Origin: Butyrivibrio sp.
GTDB taxonomy: Bacteria > Bacillota > Clostridia > Lachnospirales > Lachnospiraceae
Direction: 5' to 3'
Assembly: GCA_016297265.1 (NCBI GenBank)
Contig: JAEDHB010000049.1
Coordinates: 1 to 9,199, forward strand
DNA: 9,199 nucleotides
Under the pieces are notes generated by a model. That model saw nothing but the letters and a program-made list of their open reading frames with translations. It was not told the origin of the DNA and did no database searches. Of the stretch, positions 1-6,320 are shown piece after piece; position 1 is the stretch's first letter, and the number at the start of each line of letters is the position of its first letter. Position numbers and translations under genes: made by a program.

Positions 1-257
1 AAACTTCTGTTCCTGTAGAAGAACCTGTTGCAGAAACTCCTTCTTATGAAGCTCCTGTTTACACCGCTCCTTCTTATGAGGAACCTAAATACGAGGAGCC
101 TGTTGAAACTCCTGCTCCTGTAGAAGAACCTGTTGCAGAAACTCCTTCTTATGAAGCTCCGGTTTACACCGCTCCTTCTTACGAAGAACCTAAATACGAG
201 GAGCCTGTTGAAACTTCTGCTCCTGTAGAAGAACCTGTTGCAGAAACTCCTTCTTAT
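1..257 (+). repeat. 105-bp tandem repeat, about 2.4 copies
   Basis: Copies begin at 1, 106 and 211; the third breaks off after about 46 bases. The period of 105 bp equals 35 codons, so the frame is kept. Copies 1 and 2 differ at only a few positions, several of them synonymous (for example TAT GAG against TAC GAA). Each unit encodes stacked Pro/Glu/Tyr motifs such as VEEPVAETPSY and YEEPKYEEPV. The array touches the left edge, so more copies may exist upstream. Confidence 0.95.
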
Positions 258-1193
258 ACAAAACCTGTTGAGGAAAAGAAAGAAGAACCAAAGAGTTTCT
301 TCACAGCTAACGGAAACCCAATTCCTGCGGCACCGGTTACTCCTCCACCAATCAAGAAGACGGAAGAAGAACCAAAATCAGAATACAGCAGTTTCTTTGA
401 TTCGTTATACAGTGATGATTACCAATCAGTAACACCACCAAATAACACAATTAACAAAAAATCTAATAATAACGGAGAAAAAGTTTATCTCTGTCCAAAA
501 TGTAATACTAAGGTAATACCGGGATTACAATATTGTACAGGTTGTGCTATAGCACTTGATAAAGTAACTCTTGTAGAAGAAAGCCATGTTGATAAAAGCT
601 TTGACGTAATCAGGGACGGAAATGGTCCTTCGGGATACGGCTCAATGCCAATGTATGAACCGGAACGCTCATATGTAAAAGATATCAAGCGTAAGAAATC
701 ACCATTGCCAACCTTGCTTGCTCTGGCATTCATTCTCGGAGTCGCTGCTTACCTTATTTTCTTTGTTTTCCGACCATTTGCACCATACAAAAAGGCACTT
801 GATTCCTTCTTTAATGGTGTATCAAAGATGGATTTAAATAAAATAGTGGAATCAGTAGTACCGGATGAATATTTCAAGTCGCTAAATACCAACACGACTC
901 AGATGATGGATTATTTTACAAAAGCACTGCAGGTTGCATCATCAACCAGCAACATCAAATTTGTTTACAGAATCAAATCTGAACATAAAATAGCATCAGA
1001 TGATTATAATGAATATCTGCAGGCAATAATGAATGTTACCAAGAAAAATATTGACAAGGCATACAGCCTTACGCTGAAGGTATCCGCAAGTATGAATAGT
1101 GGAGAAAAGGTAAATAAGCAGGCCAAAGTAATGGACTTTATTGCATATCAAATGGATGGAAAGTGGTATGTACTCCCTTCTCCAACACAGTAA
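3..1193 (+). CDS. Zinc-ribbon, single-pass membrane protein with Pro/Glu-rich repeats (5' end missing)
   Basis: The frame is open from the left edge to a TAA, so only the C-terminal 396 residues are visible and the true start lies outside. In window numbering, residues 1 to about 85 are Pro/Glu/Tyr-rich tandem repeats, followed by a low-complexity linker rich in Lys, Glu, Ser and Asn. A zinc ribbon follows: CPKC at 164-167 and CTGC at 178-181. A Lys/Arg cluster (KRKK) precedes one hydrophobic helix at about 235-256. The positive-inside rule puts the repeats and ribbon in the cytosol and the last ~140 residues outside. That outer part begins with ALDSFFNGVSKMD and ends with MDGKWYVLP, which resembles NTF2-like/DUF4878-type extracytoplasmic domains; this is a fold guess only. 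Proteins of this plan are common in Clostridia and mostly of unknown function. The internal ATG at 645 would cut off the ribbon and is not the start. No specific function is claimed. Confidence 0.85.
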   Translation, partial: TSVPVEEPVAETPSYEAPVYTAPSYEEPKYEEPVETPAPVEEPVAETPSYEAPVYTAPSYEEPKYEEPVETSAPVEEPVAETPSYTKPVEEKKEEPKSFFTANGNPIPAAPVTPPPIKKTEEEPKSEYSSFFDSLYSDDYQSVTPPNNTINKKSNNNGEKVYLCPKCNTKVIPGLQYCTGCAIALDKVTLVEESHVDKSFDVIRDGNGPSGYGSMPMYEPERSYVKDIKRKKSPLPTLLALAFILGVAAYLIFFVFRPFAPYKKALDSFFNGVSKMDLNKIVESVVPDEYFKSLNTNTTQMMDYFTKALQVASSTSNIKFVYRIKSEHKIASDDYNEYLQAIMNVTKKNIDKAYSLTLKVSASMNSGEKVNKQAKVMDFIAYQMDGKWYVLPSPTQ

Positions 1194-1205
1194 AAACAAA
1201 AAATT

Positions 1206-1238
1206 ATGGCACCCGTTCACAATGTGAACAGGTGCCAT
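1206..1238. terminator. Bidirectional intrinsic terminator between convergent genes
   Basis: Arms at 1206-1220 (ATGGCACCCGTTCAC) and 1224-1238 (GTGAACAGGTGCCAT) form a 15-bp stem with an AAT loop. The single imperfect pair is C-A on the plus strand but a G-U wobble on the minus strand. The plus-strand side is followed by TTTTAAGTTT. The minus-strand side is followed by AATTTTTTGTTTTT, a better T-tract. It therefore probably ends both the zinc-ribbon gene and the por operon, and works best for the latter. Confidence 0.85.
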
Positions 1239-1248
1239 TTTAAGTTTA

Positions 1249-2190
1249 CTATGCGTTACATCTGTTAAGCAGTTCTTCCCATCTTCTGTCAACCTCCTGC
1301 TGGAAGGCTTCAATCAAATGCTCATTTCCTGCTTTAAATAAATGTTTAAATCTTCCCTGCTTCTTAAGGAACTCCTCAAGAGGCAATTTGTTTTTCGGTT
1401 GATAATTAAGAATCCATTTTCCGTCAATGACCTCAAATAATGGCCAATAGCAGGTCTCAACCGCAAGCTTACAAATCTCAATAATCTGCGGAGCATCATA
1501 TCTCCATCCTCTAGGACATGGGGCCAAAACATTTAAGAATGCGGCACCCTTTGTATAAATTGCCCTTTCAGACTTAGTATATAAATCCTTCATATTACCG
1601 ATAAAAGTTGTCTGACCCACATATGGAATATTATGAGCCGCCATAATGGACGCAAGATCCTTTCTGGCCTGTGGTTTACCATTTGATACCTTACCACTTG
1701 GAGTGGTGGTTGTGTCAGCATACATCGGAGTAGCTGAAGATCTCTGGATACCGGTATTCATATATGCGCCATTGTCATAGCAGACATAGACCATATCGTG
1801 ACCTCTTTCCATTGCTCCGGAAAGAGACTGAAGTCCGATATCATATGTACCGCCGTCACCGCCGAAAGTAATGAATTTGTAATCATCCTTGATTTTGCCC
1901 TTTTTCTTAAGCAGATTGTAAGCAGTTTCAACGCCTGCCAGAGTTGCTCCTGCATTTTCAAAAGCATTGTGAATATAGCTGTCTTCATATGCAGTATATG
2001 GATATGTATATGAAGATACCTCAAGACATCCCGTAGCATTACCGATAACCGCCTTATCTCCGGGATGAAGTGCCTTGAGCACATTTCTAACCGTTATTGC
2101 TCCGCCGCATCCTGCACACATTCTATGACCGGGTGCGAAACGGTCTTCTCTTTCCTGAATTTCCTTAAAATCAAATTTTGTCTGTTCCAT
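1249..2190 (-). CDS. porB: Pyruvate (2-oxoacid):ferredoxin oxidoreductase, beta subunit
   Basis: This is the thiamine-pyrophosphate subunit of a four-subunit 2-oxoacid:ferredoxin oxidoreductase, 313 residues, a normal length for PorB. With the alpha subunit it decarboxylates the oxoacid, makes acyl-CoA and sends electrons through its own [4Fe-4S] cluster to the delta subunit. Likely cluster ligands are C25 and C28 (MCAGCGG), C55 (NATGCLEV) and C225 (LAPCPRGW). The TPP/Mg motif is GDG at 111-113 with YDN at 138-140. The stretch YMNTGIQRSSATP at 143-155 is typical of pyruvate-type beta subunits, so pyruvate is the likely substrate, though a branched-chain oxoacid cannot be excluded. It is the last gene of the operon. 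The start ATG lies 8 bases after the alpha stop, and its ribosome binding site AGGTGG overlaps that TAG stop, implying coupled translation. Confidence 0.95.
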   Translation of the reverse strand: MEQTKFDFKEIQEREDRFAPGHRMCAGCGGAITVRNVLKALHPGDKAVIGNATGCLEVSSYTYPYTAYEDSYIHNAFENAGATLAGVETAYNLLKKKGKIKDDYKFITFGGDGGTYDIGLQSLSGAMERGHDMVYVCYDNGAYMNTGIQRSSATPMYADTTTTPSGKVSNGKPQARKDLASIMAAHNIPYVGQTTFIGNMKDLYTKSERAIYTKGAAFLNVLAPCPRGWRYDAPQIIEICKLAVETCYWPLFEVIDGKWILNYQPKNKLPLEEFLKKQGRFKHLFKAGNEHLIEAFQQEVDRRWEELLNRCNA

Positions 2191-2198
2191 TCCGCCAC

Positions 2199-3380
2199 CT
2201 ACTTTCTAAGTCCAAGATATGGATATTCGTCAAAAACATTTTTGCCATCAGCCAGTTTTGCAAGACCGTCATATACATCGACCATCTCAGCAACTGTGAT
2301 GTCTCGTCCTGAAAGTCCATAAAAAATATTAACTGTTTCAGCTGTACATTTTCCTCTGTATAAAGCAGTCGTCACATCTGCTCCGACCGGACCGCCAACC
2401 GCATTATATCCTTCAGATCTGTCCATAATAGCTATTGCTTTGCAGTTTTTGAGTGCTGCAGCAATTTCTTCTGCGGGGAACGGACGGAAAACTCTGATTT
2501 TCAGCAATCCGGCTTTAATTCCCCTTGCCCTGAGTTCATCAACTGCATCCTTTACGGTACCGCATACTGAACCTATTGCAACAACAGCATATTCCGCATC
2601 ATCAAGTCTGTATTCCTCAAAGAAACCATATTTCTGACCGGTAATGCTCTCGAATTCCTTTGCCACGTCAAGAATAACTTTTTTTGCATTAATCATGCCC
2701 TGCGCCTGTGCTCGTTTTGCTTCCATACAGTAATTTGACACTGCATATGGTCCAAATGCCATAGGCTCATTTTCTTTCAAAAGATAATGCTCCGGCTCAT
2801 ACTCTCCGACAAATTTTTTGATTGGTTCATCTTCCCACAATGTGATATTCTGCATTGCGTGGCTTGTGATAAATCCGTCCTGACAAATCATAACAGGCAG
2901 CTTAACATCCTTATGTTCAGCAATTCTGAAGGCCTGCAAAAAATTGTCATATGCCTCCTGATTGGTTTCAGCATATATCTGAATCCAACCGGAATCCCTG
3001 GCTCCCATACTGTCAGAATGTTCAGCATTGATATTGAGAGGTCCTGTGAGTCCGCGGTTTACAAGAGCAAGAACCACCGGAACTCTGCCGGAAGCAGCAA
3101 CATATAATTCTTCCCACATAAGTGCAAGTCCGCAGGAAGAAGTTGCCGTAAGTGCTCTCGCCCCGGCTGCAGAAGCGCCGATTGCCGCACTCATGGAACT
3201 ATGTTCACTTTCCACCGGAATAAATTCTGTATCAATTTCTCCGTTTGCAATCATCTGTGATACAAACTGAGGAATCTCCGTTGAAGGAGTAATAGGAAAT
3301 GCCGGCATAACATCCGGATTGATCTGCTTAATCGCATGAGCCACGGCTTCATTGCCTGACATACGTGTTTGGATAGCCAT
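2199..3380 (-). CDS. porA: Pyruvate (2-oxoacid):ferredoxin oxidoreductase, alpha subunit
   Basis: This 393-residue protein is full length for the alpha subunit, which carries the pyrimidine-binding half of the TPP site and the transketolase C-like domain. Visible family features are FPITPSTEIPQF at 28-39, the VESEHSSMSAAIGAS segment at 56-70 with its conserved Glu, TSSCGLALMWEELY at 80-93, and the C-terminal domain with IRVFRPFP at 295-302 and DRSEGYNAVGGPVGAD at 320-335. It forms the catalytic core with the beta subunit. The start is firm: ATG directly follows the TAA of the delta gene (TAAATG). The ribosome binding site AAGGAGGG lies inside the last codons of the delta gene, 7 bases before the ATG. 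The gene is conserved along its length with no sign of damage. Confidence 0.95.
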   Translation of the reverse strand: MAIQTRMSGNEAVAHAIKQINPDVMPAFPITPSTEIPQFVSQMIANGEIDTEFIPVESEHSSMSAAIGASAAGARALTATSSCGLALMWEELYVAASGRVPVVLALVNRGLTGPLNINAEHSDSMGARDSGWIQIYAETNQEAYDNFLQAFRIAEHKDVKLPVMICQDGFITSHAMQNITLWEDEPIKKFVGEYEPEHYLLKENEPMAFGPYAVSNYCMEAKRAQAQGMINAKKVILDVAKEFESITGQKYGFFEEYRLDDAEYAVVAIGSVCGTVKDAVDELRARGIKAGLLKIRVFRPFPAEEIAAALKNCKAIAIMDRSEGYNAVGGPVGADVTTALYRGKCTAETVNIFYGLSGRDITVAEMVDVYDGLAKLADGKNVFDEYPYLGLRK

Positions 3381-3683
3381 TTATTTTCCCTCCTTCATCT
3401 CTATTGCTTTAAAAGGACATGCAGCCACACATATACCGCAGCCCTTGCAATGGTCATAATCAAAATCAGTTCTTTTTGCATCTTTAACAACTATGCAGCT
3501 GTCCGGACAATACGGAACGCAAAGAAGACACTGAGTACATTTTTCCTCAATCCATACCGGTGTATCAGTTCTCCACTCACCTGTATGAAAATCCTTTGAT
3601 GTGGCAGGCTCATAAATCTGAAGTCCCTCTGTAAGGTCCTGCCATTTTGTAGATTCGTTAATCTCCGAAGCTTTAAGTGCCAT
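3381..3683 (-). CDS. porD: Pyruvate (2-oxoacid):ferredoxin oxidoreductase, delta subunit (2[4Fe-4S] ferredoxin)
   Basis: This 100-residue ferredoxin-like subunit passes electrons from the catalytic alpha/beta core to external ferredoxin. It has two full [4Fe-4S] motifs: C49, C52, C55, C59 (CTQCLLCVPYCP) and C79, C82, C85, C89 (CKGCGICVAACP). The N-terminal ~45 residues, including WRTDTPVW, are the usual PorD extension. An extra Cys at 63 follows the first motif. Its ATG overlaps the gamma-subunit stop by one base (TAATG), with AGGAGG 7 bases upstream. The gene's own last codons carry the ribosome binding site for the alpha subunit, so gamma, delta and alpha are translationally coupled. Confidence 0.95.
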   Translation of the reverse strand: MALKASEINESTKWQDLTEGLQIYEPATSKDFHTGEWRTDTPVWIEEKCTQCLLCVPYCPDSCIVVKDAKRTDFDYDHCKGCGICVAACPFKAIEMKEGK

Positions 3684-4255
3684 TATTTTACCTCCTTCAA
3701 TGCCATTTTCAATGCATTCATATTTCCTTCAAGCATTTCCGGTTTTCTGGCAAATTTGTGAGAAAAAGATTCCTCCATATCCTTTACAAAAACATCTTCG
3801 TCAATAATTCCGGTAATTTTAACCATGCCTGCAAGCATTGGAGTATTCGGAAAATATTTACCAAGAGTAGCCATACATACTTTTCTTGCATCGATAATAT
3901 ATACTTTTCCCTTATATCCATTGAGCAAAGGCATAATCTCATCCTTTGTCTTTGTTGTATTAATCAAAATACCGCCGTCTTCCTTCAAACCCTTTGTTAC
4001 ATTAACTGAAGAAAGCAGGGTGTCATCTACAACTGCCACATAATCCGGCTCATAAATATTTGAATGAACTCTTATTTCCTTATCTCCAATTCTGTCATAT
4101 GCGGTAATTGGCGCGCCTTCTCTCTCCGGACCGTATTCAGGAAATGCCTGAACATGTTTTCCATTCTTAAATGCTGCATCAGCCAAAAGAAGGGCTGCTG
4201 TTTTTGCTCCCTGTCCGCCTCTTCCGTGCCAGCGGATTTCTGTAATGTCTCTCAT
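3683..4255 (-). CDS. porG: Pyruvate (2-oxoacid):ferredoxin oxidoreductase, gamma subunit
   Basis: This is the gamma subunit (also called PorC), 190 residues with the start chosen here. It matches domain III of one-chain pyruvate:ferredoxin oxidoreductases, which is linked to CoA binding. The N-terminal signature IRWHGRGGQGAKTAA at 7-21 is diagnostic; EYGPEREGAPITAYDRI and the MLAGMVKITGII region fit the family. The frame extends upstream to an ATG at 4318, but that codon lies inside the promoter (-10 at 4298-4303, -35 at 4321-4326), so the mRNA cannot contain it. The ATG at 4255 has AAGGA 10 bases upstream and gives the usual protein length. It is the first gene of the operon and overlaps the delta gene by one base. 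Confidence 0.95.
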   Translation of the reverse strand: MRDITEIRWHGRGGQGAKTAALLLADAAFKNGKHVQAFPEYGPEREGAPITAYDRIGDKEIRVHSNIYEPDYVAVVDDTLLSSVNVTKGLKEDGGILINTTKTKDEIMPLLNGYKGKVYIIDARKVCMATLGKYFPNTPMLAGMVKITGIIDEDVFVKDMEESFSHKFARKPEMLEGNMNALKMALKEVK

Positions 4256-4297
4256 TTTATGACCGTCCTTTATAATCTTTTTACATACCAATTTGAA

Positions 4298-4326
4298 ATT
4301 ATATAATAAATATGGCATTTTGTAAA
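4298..4326 (-). promoter_or_regulatory. Sigma-A promoter of the porGDAB operon
   Basis: Read on the minus strand, the -35 box is TTTACA (4326-4321), followed by a 17-base spacer and a perfect -10 box TATAAT (4303-4298). Transcription should begin near 4291, leaving a leader of about 36 bases before the ATG at 4255. An 11-base AT palindrome, AATTTCAAATT (4300-4290), sits at the expected start point and could be part of an operator. The promoter lies in the 88-base gap after the previous operon, so por is an independent transcription unit. Confidence 0.8.
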
Positions 4327-4336
4327 TAAATCAATA

Positions 4337-4365
4337 GAAAAAATCAACCTCCGCATTCGCCGGTT
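4337..4365 (-). terminator. Weak intrinsic terminator at the end of the molybdopterin operon
   Basis: On the minus strand, AACC (4365-4362) pairs with GGTT (4349-4346) around an inner GC/GC pair and a GAAT loop, with a small asymmetric internal loop between. GA and a run of six Ts (4343-4338) follow. The hairpin overlaps the last codons and the stop of the MOSC-MogA gene. It is imperfect, so some read-through into the por promoter region is possible. Confidence 0.35.
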
Positions 4366-5285
4366 CTTCCCAAAAGTATGGCAAGTCCATGCTCAAGATG
4401 TTCAATTATTATGTCAATGCTCTCTCCTGCGGCCTTCGGACTGCCGGGAAGGTTAATAATCAAAGTTTTATTCCTAATTACCGAAGCACCTCTGGACAAC
4501 ATCGCCCTGCCGGTTATTTTCATGGATTCAGCCCTTATGGCCTCTGCAATTCCCGGGGCATTTCTGGTTGCAACATTCATCGTTGCCTCCGGAGTTACAT
4601 CCCTCTGTGAAAAGCCGGTTCCACCGGTAGTAATAACGAGATTAACCTGTCTGCTGTCCGCCAGCCTGATTAATTCCCTCTCAATTGCATCCTGTTCATC
4701 CGGCAAAATAAAATATTCCACCAGCTCATAGCCCTTCTTCGTGAGAACATCACAAAGTACAGGTCCGCTTTCATCCTTTCTTTCTCCTCTGCTTGCCTTA
4801 TCACTCACAGTGATGACCGCTGCCGTAAATCGTCTGTCATAATCCTCCTCCAATAACTCAATGGAATCCCCGACAGCAATTTCGCCGGATTTGATAACCT
4901 TTGCAAAAATACCTTCGCCCGGCATGATACATTCACCCATTCTTTTGAAAATCTCGCAATGATTATGACATATTTTCCCAATCTGGGTAATCTCAATAAC
5001 AGCAGTGCCCACGGCAAATCTCCTGCCCACGCCGATATTTTTCAAATCAAATCCTTCCACCACCAGATTTTCGCCAAAATCACCAAAGGACACCTCCGCA
5101 CCCTTTTCCCTGAACTGCTCAATCACTTCATAACCAAGCAAACTAATCTGCCTGTGCCAGTTTCCTGCATGTGCATCGCCAACTATTCCGTGGTCAACCC
5201 TTAGCGAAGCCTCATTCACAGGTTGTTTCGCGGTACCCCTGTTTTCACTCACACATATGCATTTGACAATTCCTTTGTTATTCAT
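4344..5285 (-). CDS. MOSC domain fused to MogA/MoaB-type molybdopterin adenylyltransferase
   Basis: This 313-residue protein joins two molybdenum-cofactor domains. Residues 1 to about 147 form a MOSC domain, a family that binds or transfers sulfur and cofactor. It has HGIVGDAHAGNWHRQISLL at 32-50, GDFGENL at 68-74 and a Cys pair in GKICHNHC at 103-110 (C106, C110) near the place of the family's conserved Cys. Residues about 152-313 form a MogA/MoaB domain with ITVSDKASRGERKDESGP at 158-175, the signature TTGGTGFSQRDVTPEAT at 219-235 and NLPGSPKAA at 278-286. MogA adenylylates molybdopterin before metal insertion. Both halves keep their core motifs and the junction is in frame, so this is a true fusion. 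It is the last gene of the operon, 23 bases after moaA, with AAGGA about 11 bases before the ATG. The physiological order of its two activities is not known to me. Confidence 0.9.
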   Translation of the reverse strand: MNNKGIVKCICVSENRGTAKQPVNEASLRVDHGIVGDAHAGNWHRQISLLGYEVIEQFREKGAEVSFGDFGENLVVEGFDLKNIGVGRRFAVGTAVIEITQIGKICHNHCEIFKRMGECIMPGEGIFAKVIKSGEIAVGDSIELLEEDYDRRFTAAVITVSDKASRGERKDESGPVLCDVLTKKGYELVEYFILPDEQDAIERELIRLADSRQVNLVITTGGTGFSQRDVTPEATMNVATRNAPGIAEAIRAESMKITGRAMLSRGASVIRNKTLIINLPGSPKAAGESIDIIIEHLEHGLAILLGRTGECGG

Positions 5286-5308
5286 CCAATATCACATCCT
5301 TATATTAT

Positions 5309-6298
5309 CTATCCGCCGATGTCCACCATTTTACGTTTTTCCGTAATGTTTGCATTGTCTTCGAAGCAATGTTCACGGGGTTTTGCGTTCACGACTTCCC
5401 TGATTGCACTCACCAGTAGTTCACGATTGTTCTTCCTGATTATCGGCAGCAAATCAATATTCTCACCATAACAGAGACATGCCTTCAATCGTCCTTCAGG
5501 TGTCAGCCGGATTCTGTTACACCGGTCACAAAATTTGTCATGAATCGCATTGATAAAACCGATTCTTCCACTCAGCCCGTCAAAGCTGTAATAAACCGCA
5601 GGACCGTTGCCCACCGTTTCATTACAAATTCCCGGGGTTCCAAATATTTTTTTCATATGATTAAGCACCATATGCCCTGAATACTTTATTTGCCCTGTTC
5701 CCGGACCTATCGGCATCAGCTCAATAAATCTGACATCAATACCCATCCTGCAAAAATAATCCGCAAGCCCGGTACAATTATCAAGAAGCTCATCATCATT
5801 TTCAAATGCATCCCTGTACAATACGGAATTAATTTTAACCCGGATGCCGCATTCCAAAGCTGTGTCAACCGCCTTAAGGACACTGTTTACACCGTCAAAC
5901 CCGGTAATACTTCTGTAGCGTTCTCTGTCTATTGTATCCAAACTCACATTGACATTTTTGATACCCGCATCATACAAGCTTTCAGCATAGTGCCCCAGCA
6001 ATATGCCGTTGGTGGTCATTGTAACCTCAGATATACCGCTAATCGCATTTATTTTTTTGCACAGACTTGCTATGTCTTTTCTAAGCAACGGCTCACCACC
6101 GGTAATTTTAACCTTGCAAATGCCAAGCTCTGCCGCTGCCGCGCAGACATCAATAATATTCTCACTACTGAGCATTTGAGTAAAACAATTGCTCTGCCCA
6201 CCTGCGCTCTCGCCCCTGCAGTACCTGCAATTCAGATTGCAGTCATTGGTAACCGATATTCTGATATAGTCAATCTCTCTGCCAAAAGAATCTTTCAT
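5309..6298 (-). CDS. moaA: GTP 3',8-cyclase MoaA (radical SAM)
   Basis: MoaA makes 3',8-cyclo-GTP from GTP, the first step of molybdenum cofactor synthesis. The protein has 329 residues, normal for the family. The radical-SAM cluster motif is C20, C24, C27 (NDCNLNCRYC), followed by GGEP at 67-70. The second, substrate-binding cluster has C257, C260 and C274 (FCDRCNRIRLTPEGRLKAC). RFIELMPIG at 190-198 is also typical. The chain ends in Gly-Gly (VDIGG), the tail needed for catalysis in studied MoaA proteins. The frame runs upstream to 6394, inside the preceding gene, but MKDSFGREIDYIRISVTNDC matches the family N-terminus. The start at 6298 leaves a 22-base gap, with a modest CAGGT ribosome binding site. 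MoaC, which completes the next step, is not in the window. Confidence 0.95.
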   Translation of the reverse strand: MKDSFGREIDYIRISVTNDCNLNCRYCRGESAGGQSNCFTQMLSSENIIDVCAAAAELGICKVKITGGEPLLRKDIASLCKKINAISGISEVTMTTNGILLGHYAESLYDAGIKNVNVSLDTIDRERYRSITGFDGVNSVLKAVDTALECGIRVKINSVLYRDAFENDDELLDNCTGLADYFCRMGIDVRFIELMPIGPGTGQIKYSGHMVLNHMKKIFGTPGICNETVGNGPAVYYSFDGLSGRIGFINAIHDKFCDRCNRIRLTPEGRLKACLCYGENIDLLPIIRKNNRELLVSAIREVVNAKPREHCFEDNANITEKRKMVDIGG

Positions 6299-6320
6299 AA
6301 AGTAATTACCTGATTTCAAA

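Noticed and set aside
4256..4318. Extra 21 N-terminal residues on the gamma subunit (ATG 4318)
   Set aside because: The codon lies between the -35 and -10 boxes, and the family signature begins just after the ATG at 4255.
4321..4336. Possible Rex redox-regulator site near the por promoter (TTG...CAA on the minus strand)
   Set aside because: TTGATTTATTTACAA has matching ends only; it is shorter than the 18-base Rex palindrome and lacks the inner TTAA pairs.
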